Source: Isoetes taiwanensis (Eukaryota > Streptophyta > Lycopodiopsida > Isoetales > Isoetaceae). Taken from it: a stretch of 64,000 nucleotides of DNA. Made by a program: the position numbers and the translations under genes. Below the pieces are notes generated by a model, which was not told where the DNA came from, did not search any database, and saw only the letters and a program-made list of their open reading frames with translations. Below are positions 55,619 through 64,000 of this stretch, piece by piece. The DNA lies in contig JAJEKV010000001.1 in the NCBI GenBank assembly GCA_021234155.1, forward strand, positions 25,285,189 through 25,349,188, in the 5' to 3' direction. Within the stretch, counting starts at the first letter, position 1, and every line of letters begins with the position of its first letter.

Positions 55619-57730
55619 ACCTAGCCAATCCTAGATTCAGACATAAGCCCAACTAGGATCCGCGTCTGTATAAGTCAATCCTTATCACAGCATGATCAAC
55701 CCATACAAAGTCTAGGCTAACTTAGATGGTACTCTAAATCCATAGTATCTTTCATGAAATTTATAATCTTCGAAGCATACAGCCATATCCAAGATCTACA
55801 ACTTTATGTATACAACCAGAACTTCATAATCCTATTTGGGTTACAATATTCCATTTAATTTATAACAATATATCATTACCTTAAAAGCATCAATGGTCTA
55901 ATATGTTTGCATATTCAGATCTAATATGAGCAGTACATTCAGCAGTATGTATTTTATGTCTAACAAATATATTCCTATTGCTGTTATGTACTCATTTCTT
56001 AACTCATTATGCATATATGCTTTCAGTCTAAACATAAGGTTGAGGAAGCAAAAATCTCAGCAGAAATTGGTCTCAAAACAGTGTCTGCCATTAGTTTAGA
56101 GAATTAATATTCCGTTTATATGTAGTCACAGTCTGCCATCTATAGGCATAGTGTAAGAGTGTAGAACTATAATCCCCACATTTCCATAATTATACCATAA
56201 ATATGCAAAACTTTGTGCATGTAATAAGTTTGGGAAGATCTTACCAGTTCCTCTTAGCAGTAAAATAAAAAACAGTAGAAGCATAAGTAAAAATGCCGTT
56301 TTCAAACAACATCGATGTAACATCTTGTACTCAATCCATTGTAGGTTGTAGGAACAGCCTCAGCCTTCTTGTTTTGTAAACCTTCTACCAAAGCCTAAAC
56401 ACCAACAACCAAAGCAGAAGTTTACAAGGGAAGGAGAGTAATTGCACTGCAGCCCAACCATCAAAACATTAGCAGAAAACTGTAACGATTGAAGGGCCAA
56501 AAGGTACATGTGATTACTTCCTCGCTTTATCACATTTCACCCCTTGTAGCCCTTTTGCAAATCATTAGTTTTAGCATGAAATAGAAGGAAAGGTATGAAA
56601 AAGCCAAAGCATAATAATATAAATCGAAATTACAAAGAATAAGAAATCCCGCAGAAGTATGATTCAGCCATGCATGAAAAAGAATAAAAGGAGACCATCT
56701 TTGAGGATTAATCATCGCCATAATCACAGAGGGTCTTGTATTCCATGTAGCTAGATCGAGGTATAAAATAGCTTAGATACCAAATAATAATACCAAGGTT
56801 ACCGCTTGTTTTCATGGTCCGATGTAAAACCATCGATTCTTGTGTTTCGTGGACGTATAAAATATTTGTACAAGGCTTCGAACCATGCTGGATCTTGTTA
56901 TGCAAGGCATCACCGAGGATCTTTTTTTACCGGAATCACCAACCATCTCGTTTCTTACCACGCTTTTAAACTGTGAGACTCATGCATACTAGCCGTAAGG
57001 CTGCAGTTAGAATAATACTCTAAGCTTTCCTTACACCATAAGGTTTCTTCACAATATGGAGAGTATTCAGCGCCAAGGTCGCCAGATGATAAGAAATTAT
57101 CGTGGTCGGACTCGTGAGTCCATGATATTATGGTATTTGGAATCTTACTGATACCTAAATATCCGTCAGAGAATAAAGCTCAGTCATCCTTAATATCAGT
57201 GGTCTCGAAACAGACGTCCAACTTGGGAAATCCCATCGCAACAGATGATCAAGACATAAAGACCGGCCAATGCCAAGAAGAAACTCATACCTAAGTATTT
57301 TTGGGAGACCGGAAGGAGCATTCAATGTGGGTCCCTGGGTGGGGAATCCGCCACTCGATGCCTTGTCAGATAACTCTAGTGTCCGTGATGCCCTAAAATT
57401 TGAGAGATCGATCCTATGTCTAGTACTTACATGCGTAAAAGGGTTTTTATTTTTCTTAAAAAAGGCTCCATTTCATAACTTTTAAGTCAAAGGTTTATTA
57501 ACTAAAGACCTTAAGGCCAATAACAAGATACATCTTATTAATACATGTATAAATCCTGAGATACAAATCTCAATCATAATTTCAGATGTATTTCGTGTCC
57601 TAACCTAAACGCTTGGTCCAAATAGCGTATAAGTATTAAGCTTAGGGAATATAATGTATATTATGAAGGGTGTAAAAATAGAGAGATATTTTATGGTCTA
57701 CAAGCCTAGTAGACATCAAAATTGGAAAAA
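55619..57730. repeat. Long direct repeat, copy 1 (>2.1 kb)
   Basis: Begins AACCTAGCCAATCCTAG and runs to AGTAGACATCAAAATTGGAA at 57730. It matches 61880-64000 in order and orientation with an offset of 6.26-6.27 kb. Long AT-rich stretches are identical; differences are clustered. On the minus strand parts read like spliced or decayed protein (ALVEGLQNKKAEAVPTTYNG at about 56380), but no family was recognised. The repeat may be a long terminal repeat, a Penelope pseudo-LTR or a tandem duplication. Confidence 0.9.
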
Positions 57731-57779
57731 AAAACCTACCACCTCCCAAGGAAATGTTAAAACCTCAAGATAAATCAGA

Positions 57780-59850
57780 ACGAGGGAGGGTAGACCCCAC
57801 TATTACAAGCTTGAGGTCATACCACTCCCTTTAGCTTATGCATACCCTATTAGAAATCAAAAAGTAAAAAATCATTTACCCGGGATGTTATGGATAATCT
57901 CTTGTCTTAGTATTTCGATGTCAAACTTTAATCCAGTGGAAATTTGCCTTTGATATACTTGATAACTCTTTTCTTCAAGCCATGGCAATCAAAACCGCTA
58001 TCCGTGGAACTTCTTTAATCAAGTTGACGATATCTTTGCCAGCCATAATAGGGCAGGAATTAACATATACGTAATGGCAAAATCTGGATAAAGATGACAT
58101 TACGAGCTTGATGATATGGTCGACAACCGCTAGCATGTATATATTTTAAAGCGTAAAATGGCAGTGGAATCTCTTATCATATCTACATGTCAAGATGTTC
58201 CATTTGCACTATCTAAGACCTCAATACTTAAATTGAGAAAGTTGGATTTCCTTCCAAATGATAACTTAGGGTCTGGCCCCATGCAAGAATAGTTTTCTTC
58301 CTTAATTTCTGTGTCGCCCAGTGTCAGATGTACATATCTTCACCGGCTACTATTTATAGTCTTATTCAAGAATTTTTCGATGATAGGGCGCTTTATCGCC
58401 AATAGATCATCCATATACCAAAACGCATTTCTAAACATTTCCATCTCTTTATATCTGCCACGTAGAGCCAGTTCTTTAATAAAGTTCAATTCAAACCATG
58501 CCAAAAAGAGGTTGCACCAGCATGGACTACACGATAATCCCATGGGAATACCACTGACCTGTTTCCATATCTTACTCCCCATATGGATAAAGCAATTGGT
58601 TAGAAGCCAGCAATTAGCATTAATAAATGTCTGGGAGTCCATTCTGATCCAACACTCACTAGTGGGTGTGCTTTTAAACCATTTGGCTGCATACTTGTTA
58701 TCTTTGGTACGTTTTATCCATAATTCATTCTTATGGTGCTTACTTTTATTCCACTTCCATGCTGCTTCTATAACTAGAGAAATGATGTTACAAATCCCCT
58801 TCTCACCAAATACTGGGATCGTTTCATAACATTTAGTGATATCCGCTACATAGACTTCATGTATTTTACCAGGGAGGTTTATGATAACGTCATAGACTGA
58901 ATTGACCATCCAGTTAGAGTTACCGTATCGTGGAAATAGTGTACTAGCCTTAGCACAAAGCATCCTAGAAATATCAGGCCGCTTATCCGTTATGTCATTG
59001 AGGAAGAGTAATAAATGTCAAGAACTTCCAGATAGATAGTGCCATGGGCATTAGTTATCCAATGGTAATTCTTTTTATGGGCTTTATATACCCTAAGTTA
59101 AATATGGCGTTTTTATGCATTCTCGATTTATGTGACCCGATAAAATCAGATGTCTTCAGGATGTTTGTAACAAAAGATTCTCATCAGAAAGCATCAATGG
59201 GTACAAAGTCTTTGCTATTTAATCTTTCCATAGCCAATCTCCTAACATGCATAGGAGATAAAGCATGCATTATTTGTGGTTTTATCGACCGAGATGTAAA
59301 GATTCCTTCTTAACCACTCAAGGTTATTGGTAATATTTGTGTCACATAAAGGAAATAACCTATTATGGCCCATTTTAGTAGCCAAGTCAATTTCTTCCTT
59401 GATTCTCAGAGCATATCCCATCTTTGGCTCTTTTCTTTATCATTATCTCAGAATATAAGGAACCAAATGCTTAGGTCAAAGAAGCAACCACACATGCTTT
59501 GTATTTCAGCTTTTAATTCCTTCCGCACAAGTTTTCGGCACCGGGATATTGTTAAGTCCATTTCGAATAGATTTCTAAGTCCCTTTATTTTTCACTATGT
59601 TGACATTAGTCGCCCTAATATGTCCAATTTCCATATCAATGAAAGTTTGTACCGGGGAATATTACACTGCAAGCTACCTCTTTATCTTGGGCAAAAGTTA
59701 AATATGGTCTCAGATAATGTGATTCTTAGTGTCTCAAGATATCTCCATGAAAACATGATCTCATTCATCATGAGTTCCCTTTGCCATGAAATATCTCTGA
59801 TAACCTCATCAAATATCCGGTGGGATACATATTTTATCTAGTATCTTGGA
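57780..59850 (-). pseudogene. Reverse transcriptase, Penelope-like/telomerase-lineage candidate
   Basis: Read on minus from about 59350: ISVDKTTNNACFI, RLAMERLNSKDFVPI, then the open frame 58963-58340 with VYVADITKCYETIPVFGEKG (motif A, Asp), WLLTNCFIHMGSKIWKQVSG then IPMGLSCSPCWCNLFLAWFE (motif B) and RNAFWYMDDLLAI (motif C, YMDD). After a stop, SFGRKSNFLNLSIEVLD resembles the 'FLDL.I' strand that follows motif C in these enzymes. 'D-T-CYE-IP', 'GIPMG-SCSP-WCN-' and 'Y-DDL' are typical of Penelope-like and related RTs, not of LINE or Copia RTs. No GIY-YIG endonuclease was recognised. Stops at several places make this copy inactive. Confidence 0.55.
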
Positions 59851-61879
59851 AAGAAAGGTACAATGGATGATTTTCTTTTGCTTTTAGCAAGACTAGTAAT
59901 AATATGTAATCGGCCCCGATAAGCCTCTAATGGTCTTCTTAATGATCCGAAGATAAATAATTACATCAAGTTATATGAGATATTACTACAAGACAAACAC
60001 AATTATCCTAAATGTTCCGTAGAATTTAATATCGTAGAGGGCCGAGTGGCATAATTTAGGATAGCTCCATTGTATTCGTAACAAAGTTCTCGCTTTTCCT
60101 CATGTGTTAACAATACAAGCTTAATAGATGTAATAATGTATATACAAAGAAATAATAGAATGGTTTAAGTAAAATATAATGGTAACCGGTCTGATCAAGA
60201 CTCACAAAAATTACTTGTAGTATGTAAGCTTTGCATGGCCCCGCCCTTGTTCATCTCCACCGGGTTTCATCGCTTTTGTAAATGTAATGTGCCATATTAG
60301 TGGGTGTGTTCAAGCCTTCAACAAGATTACTCAAGCACTAGTAATGGTCTTAGTAGGGTGCCGATGTGATCCTCGAGGTCCAAAGGACTATGCTGTTATG
60401 ATCGGTGTGACTTTTAAGCGTGGATTTCCCATATTTACTAGCTCTTCCACTACTATTACTAGCAGCCCCTCATTAGCTTTAAGGAAAGATTGAGGTTTGA
60501 TACTCTTTTCACATATATCTACCAAAGATGCATTTAGGTTCCGCTTAACTTGAAGTCAGCCCATGGGTCCCCCGCCATTTGGAGTGCCATATCAATTAGC
60601 ATGCGCCTAGCTTACCAAATATGATAGAAAAGCCATGACACCGATTTCAAAGTTGTCTTAATACGTGTTCCGAACGCCTACCATTTGACCAAAGAACAAT
60701 CTATATCATCCAAGTTGTTAAACATATACCATATTGCCCGGTCTAGCCGTGTCATATTATCCTTGCATTTATTTTGTTGACATTTCCCTTGCCTGCCTCA
60801 TGTGATGCATTTGAAATAGGGCAAAATGTTCTCCAAATTCTTTTCAAGTAGAAGTCTCCCCTTGTTTCACTAGGGTATGCCATGTGGCCTTTTGATTGAT
60901 GTATATAAACTCGCTTTGTCACATGTCTTATCAAAAGAATCTGGATCGATCCCCTAAATTTTACTCTTCTTTGTTTTACCAAATTTTATCCATCTTATAA
61001 GCCGCATTTCTAGCAGCCCAATTGTTTGTGTAATAACGCCAAGGGTAATCCATGCCTCTTTCAAAGAATAGGTGCTAATGCACCAAAAGTTTTGGATCTC
61101 CATATCCCCCCGATTGTATAAAACGTAATAGCTTTCCAAACCATTCTTTGGAGTATAATAGGGAACCTGTGGCGCTTAGATAGATTAAAACCAAATCATC
61201 CTTATCAATCTTATTACCTCCCGTGGTCCGCCTTTAAGGGTCTCTTTGTCCTTTTCTCGATAGTAGGTCTTCCCCAAATGGATCTTCTTCATCATTATCA
61301 ATCTCTTTGAATGTCCTCAAAGGTCAATTTTTAATCTCATTTGCTTTTTTTCCAAAGGCACAAACCCAAAGAATAAACTCAAGCTTACATTTGTCTTCCT
61401 TGTGTACACCGGTAAATAAACTCGTGAAGTTTCTCATACATGTTATCAATAACATTGACAATGCTCTCCATAGTGCCACTATTTTTATTAATGACTGACC
61501 TGTTTAAGCTTCACTCACTAAAGCCCATATGTGAAATACATGAAACTCCTCAATACCTCTCAAGCTCTCTCGAACTTGTATGTGTTCATGTGCCCTTTTA
61601 TCTTTGATATAAAGATATCGTGGTCCGTGCTGGCATTGCATGGGCACTCAATAGTACCGCCTGCATATCCAAGTTCGATGAGTTCTTTGTTCCATGTGGG
61701 TAACTTCATTTTGAATCCTCATCATCCTAAAAGTCTCGTAATATCCCCGCCAATGTAATAATATCGTTTTTCAAAGATCGGGTCACCATAGATGAAGTTT
61801 AAAGTATGTGCCTAGTGTACTATATTGACTATCAGATAAGAGCATCACCAGTAATACTAGTGAATTCAAGTATCAAGAA
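59851..61879 (-). other. Upstream (N-terminal side) part of the RT element, unassigned
   Basis: Minus-strand open pieces at 61139-60954 (ESYYVLYNRGDMEIQNFWCI, STYSLKEAWITLGVI) and 60982-60752 (RRVKFRGSIQILLIRHVTKR) keep coding character between stops. Further pieces continue to about 60300 (DNMTRLDRAIWYMFNNLDDI). They precede the RT in the same direction, so they may be the N-terminus of one polyprotein. No known domain recognised. Confidence 0.3.
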
Positions 61880-64000
61880 AAACCTAGCCAATCCTAGCTT
61901 TCGCATTATAAGCCCAACTAGGATCCGCTACCAGATAAGTCAATCCTTATCACAAAGATGATCAACCCATACAAAGTCTAGGCTAACTTAGATGGTACTC
62001 TAAATCCATAGTATCTTTCATGAAATTTATAATCTTCGAAGCATACAGCCATATCCAAGATCTACAACTTTCTGTATACAACCAGAACTTCATAATCCTA
62101 TTTGGGTTACAATATTCCATTTAATTTATAACAATATATCATTACCTTAAAAGCATCAATGGTCTAATATGTTTGCATATTCAGATCTAATATGAGTATA
62201 AAGACATTCAAAGAAGATGTATTTTATGTCTAACAAATATATTCCTATTGTCAAAGATGTTATGTACTCATTCATTTAACTCATTATGCATATATGCTTT
62301 GGCCTAAACATAAGGTTGAGGAAGCAAAAATCTCAAAAAGAGAAATTGGTCTCAAAACAAACCGCCATTAGTTTAGAGAAGTAATATTCCGTTTATATGT
62401 AGTCACACTCTGCCATCTATAGGCATAGTGTAAGAGTGTAGAACTAGAATCCCCACATTTCCATAATTATACCATAAATATGCAAAACTTTGTGCATGTA
62501 ATAAGTTTGGGAAGATCTTACCAGATCCTCTTAGCAGTAAAATAAAAAACAGTAGAAGCATAAGTAAAAATGCTGCTTTTCAAAACGCTTTCATCGATGT
62601 AACATCTTGTACTCAATCCATTGTAAGTTGTAGGAACAGTTCAGTCTTCTTGTTTTGTAAACCTTCTACCAGCTAAACACCAACAACCAAAGCAGAGAAG
62701 CGACAAGGGAAGGAGAGTAATTGCACTGCACCAACCATCAAAACATTAGCAGAAATCAGACGATTGAAGGGCCAAAAGGTACATGTGATTACTCTCCGGC
62801 TTATCACATTTCACCCTTGTAGCCCTTTGCAAATCATTAGTTTTAGCATGAAATAGAAGGAAAGGTATGAAAAGCCAAAGCATAATAATATAAATCGAAA
62901 TTACAAGAATAAGAAATCCCCGCAGTTGTATGATTCGTGCCATGCATGAAAAGAATAAAAGGAGACCATCTTTTGAGGATTAATCACCGCCATAATCACA
63001 GAGGGTCTTGTATTCCATGTAGCTAGATCAGAGGTATAAAATAGCGAGATACCAAATAATAATACCAAGGTTACCTCGCCGTTTTCTCATGGTCCGATGT
63101 AAAACCATCGATTCTTGTGTTTCGTGACGACAAAAATATTTGTACAAGGCTTCGAACCATGCCGGATCTTGTTATGCAAGGCATCACCGAGGATCTTTTT
63201 ACCGGAATCACCAACCATCTCGCTTTTACCACGCTTTAAACCGCGGGAGACTCATGCATACCAGCCGTAAGGGCCGCAGCTAGAATAATACCGTAAGCTT
63301 TCCTTACACCATAAGGTTTCTTCGCCAATATGGAGAGTATTCAGCGCCAAGGTCGCAGATGATAAGAAATTATCGTGGTCGACTCGTGAGTCCATGATAT
63401 TATGGTATTTGGAATCTTATCGATACCTAAATATCCGCCGAGAATAAAGCTCACCATCCTTAATATCGCTGGTCTCAAACAGACGCCCAACTTGGGAAAT
63501 CCCATCGCAAATGTGATGATCAAGACATAAAGACCGCCAATGCCGCTAAAGAAATTCATACCTAAGTATTTTTGGGAGACCGAAGGAGCATTCAATGTGG
63601 CTGCCCGGGTGGGGAACCGGCCACTTCCGATGCCTTGTCAGATAACTCTAGTGTCTCCGTGATGCCCAAAAAATTTGAGAGATCGATCCTATGTCTAGTA
63701 CTTACATACTTAAAAGGGTTTTATTTTTCTTAAAAAAGGCTCCATTTCATAACTTTTAAGTCAAAGGTTTATTAACTAAAGACCTTAAGGCCAATAACAA
63801 GATACATCTTATTAATACATGTATAAATCCTGAGATACAAATCTCAATCATAATTTCGTATGTATTCTGTGCCCGAACCTAAACGTTTGGTCCAAATAGC
63901 AGATAAGTATTAAGCGAGGGAATATAATGTATATTATGAAGGGTGTAAAAATAGAGAGATATTTTATGGTCTACAAGCCTAGTAGACATCAAAATTGGAA
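61880..64000. repeat. Long direct repeat, copy 2, continuing past the window
   Basis: Partner of 55619-57730; it still matches at the last base. An 84-codon minus frame (63595-63341, GGLYVLIITFAMGFPKLGV) is hydrophobic but unrecognised, and the same region of copy 1 is broken by indels. Confidence 0.9.

Noticed and set aside
55475-55619. Hairpin plus A26 tract as one plus-strand poly(A) retroposon
   Set aside because: The hairpin core is in minus orientation compared with the LINE 3' UTR, so it and the A tract are unlikely to be one transcript end.
55619-57730. Host gene with introns in the long direct repeat (ALVEGLQNKKAEAVPTTYNG flanked by possible splice sites)
   Set aside because: Tempting exon-like piece, but no family could be named and neighbouring frames do not connect. 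Left as part of the repeat.
58311-59841. Long plus-strand open frames (172 and 158 codons)
   Set aside because: They lie antisense to the RT region, which has real motifs on the minus strand. Their length reflects the codon use of the other strand.

Overview
This is nuclear DNA from a land plant, most likely one with a repeat-rich genome. The supporting evidence is: degraded plant genes with GT-AG introns (a plastidic ATP/ADP translocase, a plant Sec14-type protein, a nucleotide pyrophosphatase/phosphodiesterase); an LTR retrotransposon primed by initiator tRNA-Met; CACTA and Mutator-like DNA transposons; and very heavy LINE/SINE content. A reverse transcriptase that looks Penelope-like, together with DUF7869-type sequence, hints at a non-flowering plant such as a fern, lycophyte or conifer. 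That is inference only. There are no rRNA genes, no convincing tRNA genes, no CRISPR arrays and no bacterial or organellar blocks.

Layout. 0-0.2 kb: the tail of an acidic open frame cut by the window edge. 0.9-6.3 kb: LINE remnants on the minus strand, a tRNA-type SINE, and a short element inserted into a LINE with an 18-bp target duplication. 7.1-8.7 kb: a decayed DUF7869-like frame split by a 321-bp MITE. 9.2-10.1 kb: a Copia fragment. 10.3-11.6 kb: an ENPP pseudogene split by a ~470-bp Mutator-like element with a 9-bp target duplication. 11.7-18.45 kb: a CACTA element carrying a captured Raf-like kinase piece. 19-21.1 kb: tandem duplications, a second SINE and long (AC)n tracts. 24.9-26.95 kb: a poly(A)-ended LINE with ORF1 but no ORF2. 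27.07-31.38 kb: a complete but internally deleted Copia element. 32.1-34.5 kb: a Sec14/CRAL-TRIO gene (minus). 37.8-38.8 kb: an L1 remnant with a nested insertion. 38.9-40.5 kb: a 0.4-kb repeat pair. 43.4-47.4 kb: a GC-richer, nearly complete LINE. 48.4-49.4 kb: an L1 3' end. 51.1-53.3 kb: an NTT adenylate translocator (minus) with five coding lesions. 54.9-55.6 kb: LINE pieces. 55.6-64 kb: a >2.1-kb direct repeat pair around a Penelope-like RT region.

Two patterns tie the window together. First, two LINE lineages each share their 3' end with short non-autonomous elements here: one ends in CGTGGACGTTAAAA plus a short tandem-repeat tail, the other in GACGTCCTTC plus poly(A). Second, the first lineage carries a 3' hairpin whose core is conserved while its arms differ between copies yet stay self-complementary. 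Almost every gene-like frame is broken. Some of that is real decay. Part may be sequencing error, because differences between the two long repeats cluster at CAG/CTG/CCG sites and include indels.
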